59,888 nt of DNA from Flavobacteriales bacterium (lineage in GTDB: Bacteria > Bacteroidota > Bacteroidia > Flavobacteriales > Flavobacteriaceae), in assembly GCA_027024205.1 (NCBI GenBank), contig JALVST010000145.1:1-59888 (forward strand), in the 5' to 3' direction. The notes under the pieces are model-generated. The model made no database searches. It was not told the DNA's origin and worked only from the letters and a program-made list of their open reading frames with translations. Each line of letters begins with the position of its first letter. Position 1 is the stretch's first letter. The position numbers and the translations under genes were made by a program. Below, one piece after another: positions 17,088-25,728 of the stretch.

Positions 17088-18536
17088 TTAGGGTATTGAG
17101 ATAAATTTCAACGTATCTAAATTTAACCGCTTTTTGGACCAATTGTAAATTGTCTTTTCCAATTGCCGCCGTTTGTACCACGGTAATCTTTTTCGCCATT
17201 TGATTAATAAAACAGGTAATGTGTCCGTTTGTTTGAAATCCGTATCTATTATTTTACCACTACTGATTTCTATTATATCCGGAAAAAGAGTTTTGGCTTC
17301 TTGTTTAAATTGTTTAAAGGGCACTTGTATTAATGCTTCTTGCTGTTTGAGTTTAATAATTTCTCTGGTTAAAAGCTTGATTTGTTTATCTTTATTTTTA
17401 ATCACTTCTTTATTTTCCAAAAACAATTTATCCAATATTTGTTGCTTGAGTTTTTCTGACAAATTTTGTTCTATTTCCCTGGTTTTATCAGTTGATTGAT
17501 AAACATTTAAGGTAGCTTGTTCAAACCCGGGCATATTTTTCAAACGTTTTTGCCAGCTTTGAATACTGCCTTGTGGAACAATTTCTCCCATTAAATAGAC
17601 TTCAATTTCCTTTTGTTTCGGATTGATTTGACTTTTGATGATTTGGGCGCCTTTATATTTAACATTTTTTCTTACAAATGATTGAGCAGAACGTTTAAAG
17701 ATTTCTTCATTATACATTTTTACAAACGACATAATACTCGGAATCATTACCAAAATGGCTAAAAGATAAATTATACGACTGATTCGCCGTCTTTTTTTGG
17801 AGTCCAAATAACGGGCGATAGGAAATCGTAAATATTTGATAATCAGAAATGTTGCTAAAGCAATGAAAAAAGAATTGATCAACAACAAATACATGGCGCC
17901 GGTAAAGAAATGCAGGTTTCCCGTTGCCAAACCGAAACCGGCTGTACACAAAGGTGGCATCAAAGCCGTAGCAATGGCTACCCCGCTGATAACATTAAAA
18001 AAACCCTTTTTGGTCAAAGCCACTATACCGGCCAATCCCCCGAAAAAAGCAATCATTACATCAAAAAAAGTTGGAGAAGTCCGTGCTAACAACTCATTGG
18101 ATTCGTAAGCCAAAGGTGAAATCTTGAAATAAACAAATGATGTCAGGATACTTAATATGACCATCACTAAAAAATTAACAGCCGATTTTTTAAAAGTATC
18201 GATATCATTAGTCCCGACTGCAAATCCTATCCCCATAATCGGGCCCATTAACGGCGAAATCAACATGGCTCCAATGACAACAGGGGTAGAATTGGCATTT
18301 AATCCTACGGAAGCTACCATAACCGAAAATATCAATAACCATGCAGTATGTCCGCGAAAAGGAATATTTTCCAATATAGTCCGGCGGGTAAATTCTTTAT
18401 CACTGTATTTGCGAATATTAAAAAGTTCTCTTACAAAATCTATGGCAACCTCCCAAAATTCTTTAAATTCCTTTTTAACAACTTTTTCATTAACAGCTAT
18501 ATCATCTGTATTTTGCTTTGTATTTTTACTATTCAT
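17088..18536 (-). CDS. DUF389 (TIGR00341-type) membrane protein
   Basis: 482 residues. Residues ~40-245 contain about seven membrane segments with the DUF389 signatures VGLNANSTPVVIGAMLISPLMGPIMGIG (key residues G-A-M-L-I-S-P-L-M-G-P) and SGVAIATALMPPLCTAGFGLATG. The C-terminal ~200 residues are soluble, basic and partly coiled (KNKDKQIKLLTREIIKLKQQE). Its biochemical role is not established for the family. Single-gene unit with its own -7 box. Confidence 0.9.
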   Translation of the reverse strand: MNSKNTKQNTDDIAVNEKVVKKEFKEFWEVAIDFVRELFNIRKYSDKEFTRRTILENIPFRGHTAWLLIFSVMVASVGLNANSTPVVIGAMLISPLMGPIMGIGFAVGTNDIDTFKKSAVNFLVMVILSILTSFVYFKISPLAYESNELLARTSPTFFDVMIAFFGGLAGIVALTKKGFFNVISGVAIATALMPPLCTAGFGLATGNLHFFTGAMYLLLINSFFIALATFLIIKYLRFPIARYLDSKKRRRISRIIYLLAILVMIPSIMSFVKMYNEEIFKRSAQSFVRKNVKYKGAQIIKSQINPKQKEIEVYLMGEIVPQGSIQSWQKRLKNMPGFEQATLNVYQSTDKTREIEQNLSEKLKQQILDKLFLENKEVIKNKDKQIKLLTREIIKLKQQEALIQVPFKQFKQEAKTLFPDIIEISSGKIIDTDFKQTDTLPVLLIKWRKRLPWYKRRQLEKTIYNWSKKRLNLDTLKFISIP

Positions 18537-18555
18537 AATAGTTTATGCTTCCTGA

Positions 18556-18563
18556 CAAAGTTA
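18556..18563 (-). promoter_or_regulatory. -7 box TAACTTTG for the DUF389 gene
   Basis: Plus-strand CAAAGTTA, 19 nt before the ATG at 18536. Confidence 0.45.
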
Positions 18564-18811
18564 CATTAATTTTTTGAGTTTTTTTTATGATGGGTTGCAA
18601 TTTTCCGTTGGTAGATTCACCCTTTAAAATCGACTATTGCAAAAAAACGGAAGATTTTACAACTACCGGTTTGGGTATGTCCTTTACGGTCTAACAATCA
18701 TTATGTCTCCTGACTCTTCAACATGACAAAAATGCAAGGTTTTTTATGGAATGGTTAAGATAGCCCCCTAAAAACAAAGAAAGTCTTTTGATTTTTTTCA
18801 ATGCTGTTCGA

Positions 18812-18858
18812 GGTAAAAGAAATCATTACTTAGAAATGTCATTATAATTTCTTTTACC
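18812..18858. repeat. 12-bp perfect inverted repeat, 23-nt loop
   Basis: GGTAAAAGAAAT (18812-18823) and ATTTCTTTTACC (18847-18858). The loop also has partial symmetry. It may form a cruciform or an RNA hairpin downstream of dnaJ; function unknown. Confidence 0.7.
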
Positions 18859-18866
18859 AAAAAATA

Positions 18867-18895
18867 ACCTGACAGGCTTATAAAATCTGTCAGGT
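18867..18895 (-). terminator. terminator-like palindrome downstream of dnaJ
   Basis: ACCTGACAG (18867-18875) pairs with CTGTCAGGT (18887-18895). On the minus strand the hairpin is followed by UAUUUUUU. The ACCTGACAG...CTGTCAGGT type is a dispersed palindrome of Bacteroidota. Confidence 0.75.
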
Positions 18896-18936
18896 CAAAT
18901 ATAAAACAATAGTTATTATCGCTGTGACCGTTTCAA

Positions 18937-20064
18937 TTACGAAAACAAATCGTGTATGCGTTCAAAAAAAGATTTTTCCGATTTACCCGGATTAGGTTGA
19001 AAATTAGGATGATCAAAATTCTTTTTGAAAAATTCTTTTTGTTCCTTATTTAAATTTTTAGGAACCCAAACATTGACATTTACCAGCAAATCGCCGTTAC
19101 CATAGCCGTCAATATCCGGAACGCCTTTATTTTTCAGTCGTAATATTTTACCGGATTGGATGCCGGGTTCCAGACGCAACTTAATTTTACCTGAGGGGGT
19201 ATCAATAATTTTTTCATTTCCCAATACGGCTTCGGGCATACTGATATACAAATCATAATGGAGATTATTCCCTTCTCGTTTAAAATAATTATCACTTTCT
19301 TCTACCAGTTGGACAATTAAATCGCCCGGTACACCATGATTCCCAGGCGCTTCGTTCCCTTTACCAGCCACTCTCAATTGCACGCCGTTTCTAACTCCTT
19401 TCGGGATTTTTATACTGATAATATCTTCTTTTAAGATCATACCATTGGCGTCTGAATTTTGCCCCCGGGTTTTTAAAATTTCTCCCGTTCCACCACAAAC
19501 ATTACAAGTGCCGGTTGTCTGCATTCTACCGAAAATAGTATTGGTAATACGGGTTACTTTTCCCGTGCCGTTACATTGATGACAAGTTTGATAAGTCGTT
19601 CCGGGTGCTTTGACTTTTCGTTTTATCCTTATTTTTTTTTCACCACCGTTAATAATATCTTTCAAAGTTATTTTCAATTTAACCCGTAAATCGGTGCCGC
19701 TGTACCGTGGGGCCCTACGGGTATTAGACCTGCTACGCGACGAACCGTAAGCATTTCCGAAAATATCACCGAAAATATCACCGAAATGTGAAAAAATATC
19801 TTCCATATTGGTAAAATGTCCGCCCTCAAAACCACCGGCTCCTTCAAATGCCTGATGACCGAATTGATCATATCGTGCCCTTTTGTCAGGATCGGACAAA
19901 ATTTCATAAGCTTCGGCCGCTTCTTTAAATTTTTCTTCGGCTTTTTTATCGCCGGGATTTCTATCCGGATGGTATTCAATGGCTTTTTTACGGTAAGCTT
20001 TTTTTATTTCCGCCGCCGTAGCTGTCCTGCTTACCCCCAATATTTCGTAATAATCTCGTTTCAT
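18937..20064 (-). CDS. dnaJ: chaperone DnaJ with reduced zinc domain
   Basis: 375 residues. J domain 1-70 with the HPD motif (YHPDRNPG), a Gly/Phe-rich linker ([24 protein letters not shown]), then a zinc region with only two CxxCxGxG motifs, CHQCNGTG and CNVCGGTG, where the classic protein has four. Two motifs can still form one zinc site. The client-binding domains I and II follow ([33 protein letters not shown]). It delivers unfolded clients to DnaK and stimulates its ATPase. Downstream of grpE with a hairpin in the 85-bp gap; dnaK is not in the window. Confidence 0.95.
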   Translation of the reverse strand: MKRDYYEILGVSRTATAAEIKKAYRKKAIEYHPDRNPGDKKAEEKFKEAAEAYEILSDPDKRARYDQFGHQAFEGAGGFEGGHFTNMEDIFSHFGDIFGDIFGNAYGSSRSRSNTRRAPRYSGTDLRVKLKITLKDIINGGEKKIRIKRKVKAPGTTYQTCHQCNGTGKVTRITNTIFGRMQTTGTCNVCGGTGEILKTRGQNSDANGMILKEDIISIKIPKGVRNGVQLRVAGKGNEAPGNHGVPGDLIVQLVEESDNYFKREGNNLHYDLYISMPEAVLGNEKIIDTPSGKIKLRLEPGIQSGKILRLKNKGVPDIDGYGNGDLLVNVNVWVPKNLNKEQKEFFKKNFDHPNFQPNPGKSEKSFFERIHDLFS

Positions 20065-20086
20065 CCAAGCTTGTTTTTATTATGAC

Positions 20087-20126
20087 AAAACTGCCACTGA
20101 AATGCAATACTTCAATGACAGTTTTT
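20087..20126 (-). terminator. hairpin between grpE and dnaJ (partial terminator)
   Basis: On the minus strand AAAACTGTCATTGAA pairs over 15 positions with TTCAGTGGCAGTTTT, two of them G-U. Only four U follow, so it may attenuate grpE transcripts rather than end them, lowering dnaJ output or stabilising the grpE 3' end. Confidence 0.6.
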
Positions 20127-20149
20127 ATATTTTATTAATATTCAATTAT

Positions 20150-20707
20150 TTACCTTCCTGTTACAACTTTTGGAAACCGTATGTTTTTCGGTCCCAATTG
20201 ATAACCTTTTTCAACAACATCCACAATTTTATCCTTCATTTTTTCATCTTCCACAGGTACTTGCGCAATAGCCTCGTGAATATCCGGGTCAAAACTATCG
20301 CCTTTTTGTACCAGTATGTCTTTTAAGCCTTCTTTTTCAAGGGTTTTTTTGAATTTATCATAAATTAAAATGACACCTTTAACCATTTCATCGTCATGAC
20401 TCTTTTTCATTTCTTCAATGGCTCGTTCAAAATCATCAAGAACAGGTAGTAAATTTTTTATTACTTTTTCAGCTGCCGTTTCAAACAATTCCAACTTTTC
20501 CTTGGCGGTTCGCTTACGGTAATTTTCAAATTCTGCATACAAACGCAAATACTTATCCTTTTCATCTTTAAGCATTTGCTTTAACTCTTCGATTTTTGCA
20601 GTTTGGGTGTTAGATTTATTGTTTTGAGACTTTTCAGCCGTTTTTTTTTGTGATTGTTGTTGGTCTTTATCTTGTGTTTTGGTTTCTTTTTTGGTTTTCT
20701 TGCTCAT
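20150..20707 (-). CDS. grpE: nucleotide exchange factor GrpE
   Basis: 185 residues. N-terminal ~60 residues are Lys/Gln-rich and unstructured, then a long helix (LRLYAEFENYRKRTAKEKLE, the GrpE signature) and the C-terminal beta domain ending in FDPDIHEAIAQVPVEDE, VDVVEKGYQLGPKNIRFPKVVTG. It releases ADP from DnaK. Followed by dnaJ on the same strand. Preceded by the best promoter in the window (20744-20775). Confidence 0.97.
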   Translation of the reverse strand: MSKKTKKETKTQDKDQQQSQKKTAEKSQNNKSNTQTAKIEELKQMLKDEKDKYLRLYAEFENYRKRTAKEKLELFETAAEKVIKNLLPVLDDFERAIEEMKKSHDDEMVKGVILIYDKFKKTLEKEGLKDILVQKGDSFDPDIHEAIAQVPVEDEKMKDKIVDVVEKGYQLGPKNIRFPKVVTGR

Positions 20708-20743
20708 AATCTTTCGTTGTTTTTTACTTCAACAAAACTCTTG

Positions 20744-20775
20744 CAAATATATTGCCAATTTAGAAATCTGACAAA
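20744..20775 (-). promoter_or_regulatory. promoter of grpE(-dnaJ): -33 TTTG and -7 TATATTTG
   Basis: Minus-strand TTTG (20775-20772), a 20-nt spacer, then TATATTTG (20751-20744), 36 nt before the grpE ATG. Both elements and the spacing fit the Bacteroidota primary-sigma consensus. No CIRCE-type operator is visible. Confidence 0.75.
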
Positions 20776-20828
20776 TTGACATTTTATTATTTTATTATTT
20801 TATTGTTTTTTGGTTTTCTGGTGCCGGA

Positions 20829-20926
20829 ACCTCGATACACACCTCTCTTTGTCCGGAGCACTCAACCACCAACAGAGGTAGGTCACTGAGTGGTTTTGAG
20901 ACGCAAGGAGCAAAAGTGTATCGAAA
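20829..20926. repeat. imperfect 98-bp palindromic repeat element
   Basis: Outer arms TCGATACAC (20832-20840) and GTGTATCGA (20916-20924) are perfect; inner parts are partly matched (CTCAACCAC against GTGGTTTTGAG). Half copies lie at 2683-2735 and 53209-53245. It occupies the gap between the DUF4129 operon and grpE, where further genes of that operon would be expected in relatives. Confidence 0.65.
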
Positions 20927-20975
20927 TGACGGGGCTTTTATATACTTCTCTCTTCGGTCGGAACACCTATTGTTA

Positions 20976-21716
20976 CTATTTTATAACAAATTTGTTGAAA
21001 TCATTTTTTATTTCTATAAATTCCTCTTCAGCCGGTATAAATTTACCGTACCAAACATAATCATAAATGAAGGTTAAATGCTTAAACAAACTTTTTAACT
21101 CTTTTGCTTTAAGCTCATGGGTATAATCCCGGTTTGTCTTTTCGGGATGCCATTCAATCAATTGATTATCAATTAGTTTTTTTAGTGTTTTGAGATAATA
21201 ATACCGGATAGCCAAACGATAATCTTTTTCATTGATAGCTTCCTTTATCAAACTATCCAAATCGGCTTCCTTGATAATTTCATCATCATCACTGAGATTG
21301 ATAACCTTGGCTTCTTTCAAGCGTTTGTTTTGTCCCGACCGAATTAAATCCACTCCTAGTAAAAACCTATAAATCAAATATATAAAAATAAGAACAGCTA
21401 TGTAAGGTAAAGTTTTAATAAAGACTTTTAAAAACTTCATCCCTTTTTTAGCACCAAATAGCCATTTAAAAAATTTTTCCAGTAAATTGACAATTTTACG
21501 TTCAAACCACTTGATAGCTCTAATAAAGAAATTTTTTTCATTGTGCTTTTGAATATAGTCAAAAGCTTTGTCTTTTCTATATTTTTCCAGATTTTTTTGT
21601 GGGATTTCCACTCGTTTAACGGGACGTTTATCTACCCGGATATCCCTGGCGCGTCCAATGGTCAAAACAAAGAAAACCAATAGAAAACCGATGATATGGA
21701 ATTTATAAAGTTTCAT
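20976..21716 (-). CDS. DUF4129-domain membrane protein
   Basis: 246 residues. Signal/anchor at 5-22, second membrane segment about 108-128, then a cytoplasmic helical domain from ~155: ISLIKEAINEKDYRLAIRYYYLKTLKKL-like stretch (key residues Y-R-L-A-I-R-Y-Y-Y), WHPEKTNRDYTHELK, YDYVWYGKF. These are the DUF4129 hallmarks. The family is found with transglutaminase-like and MoxR/DUF58 genes in many bacteria. Here it ends the SpoIIM-like operon, overlapping the preceding gene by 14 nt. Confidence 0.85.
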   Translation of the reverse strand: MKLYKFHIIGFLLVFFVLTIGRARDIRVDKRPVKRVEIPQKNLEKYRKDKAFDYIQKHNEKNFFIRAIKWFERKIVNLLEKFFKWLFGAKKGMKFLKVFIKTLPYIAVLIFIYLIYRFLLGVDLIRSGQNKRLKEAKVINLSDDDEIIKEADLDSLIKEAINEKDYRLAIRYYYLKTLKKLIDNQLIEWHPEKTNRDYTHELKAKELKSLFKHLTFIYDYVWYGKFIPAEEEFIEIKNDFNKFVIK

Positions 21717-22683
21717 TTTCGCCTTCAGATTTCGTACCTATTTTTTCAATTTTATCATATAAACTTTCACCGGTTTGGTATTCACGAAGAGTAAAATATA
21801 AGAAAGAGAGTGCAATTATCATCAAAATACGTAAAATTACTTGAGCAATATAAGAGATAACCGAAAAAAAGGAAATAATGAGATCTCCTTGCCCGGAATA
21901 CGGGGCAATATCTTGACTTTGTGCCATCAAAATGGTTTTGATAAAAAAGTAAATACTTACAGGGGCGTTAATAACTGCACCAATCAGACTTATTATCAAT
22001 GACATCACAAACATTACACCGAAGCTAAACCAAAACCGGTTTTTTAAATAATTTTTAGTCTTACTTATAGCTGTAAAGACATCTATATCTTCAAAAATAT
22101 AAACATAGTATGTTATGGTAAAATATATAGAAGCATATAAAAGCAACGGAAAAAATATAATTACAAATAAAAAAATTGCAAATCCTTTGTTTGATTGTCC
22201 TACTGCAAATATAAACATGAGTAAAATTGAAATAAACAGTATAATAAAAAATATCAAAAGAAAGGTTAATCCTATCAATCCCCAAAATTTTTCTTTTACC
22301 AGTTTTTTGACGGTTTCTTTATCCACTTTACCGTTTTCTTCATTGTAAAATTTTAAGTAACCTGTAACCGCAGCAAAAAGCCTCGGGATAAAAATGAGTA
22401 TCAACAAAAATAAGCTTAGGGCTATCAATCCGAGATAATAAGACTCATAAACATCAGATATCATATCTTTTTCCCCAATTTTAAAATCCAAAAGTTTGTT
22501 AATTATACCGAAGTAATAATAAAAATAAAGGAAATAAAGAATAACCAATCCAGTAATAATTATTTTATTTTGTTCCCAAATGATTTTAATTATTTCTTTG
22601 GCGTGTGATTTAAAAAACTTAAAACTATCTTCAATTATAGCATCAAATCCTCTTTGTTTTCTAATGGTAAAAATTTTTTTCAT
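21703..22683 (-). CDS. polytopic membrane protein of the SpoIIM/DUF4129 operon
   Basis: 326 residues with about six membrane segments (near 43-62, 80-105, 140-165, 170-190, 225-250, 280-300), amphipathic linkers and a short cytoplasmic C-terminus. Arrangement resembles the DUF4013/GDPD-type membrane domain proteins found at this operon position in flavobacteria; I recognise the context more than the sequence. Directly follows the SpoIIM-like gene (1 nt gap) and overlaps the DUF4129 gene by 14 nt, so the three products are probably made together. Confidence 0.75.
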   Translation of the reverse strand: MKKIFTIRKQRGFDAIIEDSFKFFKSHAKEIIKIIWEQNKIIITGLVILYFLYFYYYFGIINKLLDFKIGEKDMISDVYESYYLGLIALSLFLLILIFIPRLFAAVTGYLKFYNEENGKVDKETVKKLVKEKFWGLIGLTFLLIFFIILFISILLMFIFAVGQSNKGFAIFLFVIIFFPLLLYASIYFTITYYVYIFEDIDVFTAISKTKNYLKNRFWFSFGVMFVMSLIISLIGAVINAPVSIYFFIKTILMAQSQDIAPYSGQGDLIISFFSVISYIAQVILRILMIIALSFLYFTLREYQTGESLYDKIEKIGTKSEGENETL

Positions 22684-22684
22684 T

Positions 22685-23653
22685 TCAATTTATTTTTTTG
22701 TACTGTTTGTAATATAATTTCTTAGGCAAAAAAAGATAATAATAAAGTATCAAAAACAGCGAACTTACAATGATTAACACGGCTAGCCAATCGGGCATTT
22801 CGGTATGCCGGGTTACAAAACCTTCAAAAAAACCGGCAATAATAAAAAAAGGAATAGTGCTAAGCATAACCTTTAAACCGTCACGGGCTTTTTGTCTGAA
22901 TGCATACATACGCGTATAAGTGCCGGGCATCAAAATCCCGCTTGCCATAATAAATCCGGCTGCTCCCGCTACTATAATAACAGATATTTCAATGGTTCCA
23001 TGTATCCAAATCGTACGTACGGATTCCCAAAAGACACCTTGTTTTAAAAAGAAATATTGAAAGGTTCCCAACATAATGGCATTACGCATTAAATAATATA
23101 ATGTGCCCAACCCTAAAAAAATACCCATCATAAAAGTGTATAATGCCACTTTGATGTTATTAATGGTAATACCGAGAAACATATCCACTTCATTAGCTTT
23201 TTTATATACTGCCATGGGGTCGCCTTTTTTGATATTTTCCAAGGTCATATCGACATAAGCATCCCCCATAATCCAACGGGCAAAATCCAAATTTTGCGTG
23301 GTTGAAAACCACCCGATAGCGGCAAAAAGTAAAAAAATTAAAAATGAAAACAATAAATATTTACGATATTGATAAAACATCAAAGGAAAATCATGCAGAT
23401 AAAACCGCTTGATAGCATTACCGCTTGTTTTTTTGGTCTTATAAATTCTTCTGTGCGCCATCCCCGCCAATTCGTTGAGATAAGCTGTCAATTTACTCTC
23501 TGGATAATACGTAGAAGCATAAGCCAAGTCGTCTGTCAAATCGAGATATATCACAGTCAAATCATCAGAATTAATTCTGGATTTACTTGCCAATAATTTT
23601 TCATAACGCAACCACTTATCCTTATTTCTTTTGACAAAAACGACTTCTCTCAT
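22685..23653 (-). CDS. SpoIIM-family (DUF95) membrane protein
   Basis: 322 residues. A soluble N-terminal ~90 residues (KRNKDKWLRYEKLL, AYASTYYPESKLTAYLNELA) and then about five membrane segments with SpoIIM-type features: NNIKVALYTFMMGIFLGLGTLYYLMRNAIMLG (key residues N-N-x-x-V-A and G-x-x-T) and IWIHGTIEISVIIVAGAAG. Despite the name, Bacteroidota homologues have nothing to do with sporulation; they sit with DUF4129/MoxR/DUF58 genes. First gene of a three-gene operon. Confidence 0.9.
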   Translation of the reverse strand: MREVVFVKRNKDKWLRYEKLLASKSRINSDDLTVIYLDLTDDLAYASTYYPESKLTAYLNELAGMAHRRIYKTKKTSGNAIKRFYLHDFPLMFYQYRKYLLFSFLIFLLFAAIGWFSTTQNLDFARWIMGDAYVDMTLENIKKGDPMAVYKKANEVDMFLGITINNIKVALYTFMMGIFLGLGTLYYLMRNAIMLGTFQYFFLKQGVFWESVRTIWIHGTIEISVIIVAGAAGFIMASGILMPGTYTRMYAFRQKARDGLKVMLSTIPFFIIAGFFEGFVTRHTEMPDWLAVLIIVSSLFLILYYYLFLPKKLYYKQYKKIN

Positions 23654-23896
23654 ACATTATTGAGTTGAATGTTAGATATTTAAAGTTGAAAGTTTAAGTT
23701 CATAGAGTATTTCTTTCTTTGATGTCTGTTTATTATTTCATAACTTATGCTCTTCTTTTGAATTGAAAAATTGAGGATTTGTTCCGGTTCGTTGAATATT
23801 TTGTTTTTTAATGAATGCTTTTAGCTTCAAACTAAAATATTTACGTCAAGAAAATTGAGGAATTGAGGATTTTTTTAAAACTTAAATATTTTTCTC

Positions 23897-23931
23897 ACTC
23901 CTCACTCCTCTCTTCTCATTCCTCACTCCTC
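23897..23931 (-). repeat. 7-bp-period array (GAGGAGT units) after ald
   Basis: Five heptamers read on the minus strand: GAGGAGT, GAGGAAT, GAGAAGA, GAGGAGT, GAGGAGT. It begins 11 nt after the ald stop, in the sense direction of ald. The rest of the 288-bp spacer (23654-23941) holds AT-rich DNA with AAATTGAGGAATTGAGG-type repeats and no gene. Confidence 0.75.
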
Positions 23932-23941
23932 AAAAATTATA

Positions 23942-25132
23942 TCACATAAAAAATAAATTGATATCCTTGTAATCCATATCAAACCATTCCCCTACGGATT
24001 TATTGGTCAAAATACCTCTGTAAATATATATCCCGTTACGTAACCCGCGGTTAAATCTAGCTGCACCTTCAATACCTCCTTTTTCTCCGATGTCCAAAAG
24101 ATAACGTAAGAAAATATTGCTCAATGACAAACTGGCTGTCCGGGCGTAACGTGCGGGGATATTAGGCACGCCGTAATGCACAACGCCGTGCTTGACAACA
24201 ATCGGGTCGGAATGAGTGGTCAGTTCGGACGTCTCACTCACACCGCCTCTGTCAATACTGACATCAATAAAAACCGAACCTTCTTGCATCATTTGTATCA
24301 TTGGTTCGGTAATGATAATAGGGGTACGGGATTTGCCCCTTATCGCCCCGATAACAACATCGGCACGACGCAAAGCATCCAAAATCACATTAGGATTGAT
24401 AGTAGATGTATAAACCTGATTCCCCAATAATGTTTTGAGCCGTCGCAAACGCGTTACCGAATTGTCGAAGACTTTGACCGAAGCGCCTAAGCCCAAAGCC
24501 GTTTTTGCAGCATATTCGCCAACTGTACCTGCTCCCAAAATAACCACACTTGCCGGCGGTACGCCACTGATATTTCCCAATAACAAATTTTTACCTACCA
24601 AAGGCTTGGTCAATAACTCGGCGGCTATCAACATGGAAGCCGTACCGGCAATTTCACTCTGTGCTCTTACTATCGGGAATGAACCTTGCTCATCTCTTAA
24701 AAATTCGTAAGCAATAGTTGTTACTTTTTTTTCCAACAGCCTTTCAATCAACTCTTTACGCTGTGTTTTAATTTGTAAAGCAGAAAAAACAATACTTTCA
24801 GGATTTAAATAGGCTACTTCCTTCAAATCCGGCGGTTCCACTTTCAGGATAATATGACTTTTAAAAACCGTTTCGGTATCATAAGTAATTTGAGCTCCCA
24901 TTTCCGCATAATCCTTATCCGAAAAATTAGCGCCTTCTCCCGCCCCACTCTCAATAATAATCTTATGACCGTGTGCTACCAATGTCCCGACAGCATCCGG
25001 CGTTAAACAAATCCGTTTCTCTTGTAATCTGATTTCTTTGGGAATACCTATTTGCAATTCACTTTTCCGATACTGGATAGCTAATCGCTCCTCTTGAGGT
25101 AATAAAATATCTTGTGAATAGGGTTTTAACAT
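23942..25132 (-). CDS. ald: alanine dehydrogenase
   Basis: 396 residues. AlaDH/PNT family: N-terminal catalytic domain with IGIPKEIRLQEKRICLTPDAV and Lys/His-bearing EFLRDEQGSFPIVRAQSEIAG-type region, then the NAD-binding Rossmann domain with VVILGAGTVGEYAAKTALGLGASV and, further on, VSIDRGGVSETSE. It interconverts L-alanine and pyruvate + NH4+ with NAD. Directly downstream of tsaE (6 nt gap), a pairing I know from flavobacteria. Confidence 0.95.
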   Translation of the reverse strand: MLKPYSQDILLPQEERLAIQYRKSELQIGIPKEIRLQEKRICLTPDAVGTLVAHGHKIIIESGAGEGANFSDKDYAEMGAQITYDTETVFKSHIILKVEPPDLKEVAYLNPESIVFSALQIKTQRKELIERLLEKKVTTIAYEFLRDEQGSFPIVRAQSEIAGTASMLIAAELLTKPLVGKNLLLGNISGVPPASVVILGAGTVGEYAAKTALGLGASVKVFDNSVTRLRRLKTLLGNQVYTSTINPNVILDALRRADVVIGAIRGKSRTPIIITEPMIQMMQEGSVFIDVSIDRGGVSETSELTTHSDPIVVKHGVVHYGVPNIPARYARTASLSLSNIFLRYLLDIGEKGGIEGAARFNRGLRNGIYIYRGILTNKSVGEWFDMDYKDINLFFM

Positions 25133-25138
25133 AATACC

Positions 25139-25549
25139 TTATAATATTTGCAAAACACGGGTGTTGTTTTCATTAACAATAATACGAATTTTTTGCGAAT
25201 TTTCCGGTAAAATTTCCGAAATAACCTCTGGCCACTCAATTAAAACATAAGCCGACGTTTGCGCTAAATATTCTTCAATACCGAAATCCAAAGCTTCATA
25301 AAAATCATTAAGACGGTATAAATCAAAGTGATAAATAGGAAACCCCGGCGTCCGGTATTCATTGACAATAGCAAAAGTCGGGGAATTAACCTCGTCTTTC
25401 GAACCTATTTTTTTAACCAAAGCTTTAATCAATGTTGTTTTACCACTACCCATTTCACCATCAAATAAAATGATACGACTTTTGATATTTGCCAAAACAA
25501 ATGCTGCTGCTTTATCTATCTCATCCAATCTATAAGTAAATTCCGTCAT
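25139..25549 (-). CDS. tsaE: tRNA threonylcarbamoyladenosine biosynthesis ATPase TsaE
   Basis: 136 residues from the ATG at 25549 (MTEFTYRL). P-loop GEMGSGKTTLIKALV, switch-like SPTFAIVNEYRTP, and IYHFDLYRLNDFYEALDFGIEEYL with the family's LIEWPEVI. It works with TsaB/TsaD in t6A synthesis on ANN-decoding tRNAs. An ATG five codons earlier (25564) is possible, but the -7 box at 25571-25578 would put the RNA start at about that position, favouring 25549. Followed by ald. Confidence 0.93.
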   Translation of the reverse strand: MTEFTYRLDEIDKAAAFVLANIKSRIILFDGEMGSGKTTLIKALVKKIGSKDEVNSPTFAIVNEYRTPGFPIYHFDLYRLNDFYEALDFGIEEYLAQTSAYVLIEWPEVISEILPENSQKIRIIVNENNTRVLQIL

Positions 25550-25570
25550 ACCGGTACATTTCATTTTTTA

Positions 25571-25578
25571 CAAAAATA
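25571..25578 (-). promoter_or_regulatory. -7 box TATTTTTG for tsaE-ald
   Basis: Plus-strand CAAAAATA, 21 nt before the chosen start at 25549. Its closeness to the alternative ATG at 25564 decides the start. Confidence 0.5.
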
Positions 25579-25697
25579 CGAATAAATTCATTACGCTTTT
25601 TTATGTTCATGGGTATTAAAATCTGTTAAAAAAAACTCAATTTTTAAATTTTATAAAAAATATGATAAATATCATTTAATTATTATTTTTTTAAAAA

Positions 25698-25705
25698 TAC
25701 TTTTG
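25698..25705 (+). promoter_or_regulatory. -7 box TACTTTTG for the small-gene/YeiH group
   Basis: Fits TAnnTTTG, 23 nt before the ATG at 25729. Confidence 0.5.
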
Positions 25706-25728
25706 AAGCAAACACAAAACTTAATAAA

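Larger units (their letters stand above)
18537..18936. other. 400-bp intergenic region with stacked inverted repeats
   Basis: No credible gene. Contents: the DUF389 -7 box near 18556; a loose inverted repeat around 18594-18667 (GGTTGCAATTTTCCGTT against AACGGAAGATTTTACAAC); a perfect 12-bp inverted repeat at 18812-18858; and the dnaJ terminator at 18867-18895. Confidence 0.7.

Noticed and set aside
17836-18555. Long open frames on the plus strand opposite the DUF389 gene
   Set aside because: They mirror a well-supported membrane protein gene, have no promoter of their own and no family motif.
18594-18667. Terminal inverted repeats of an insertion sequence remnant
   Set aside because: The match is loose, only about 75 bp is enclosed, and there is no transposase trace or target duplication.
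22685-23653. Evidence of sporulation (SpoIIM name)
   Set aside because: Only the family name; the operon context is the Bacteroidota DUF4129 type and no other spore genes exist.
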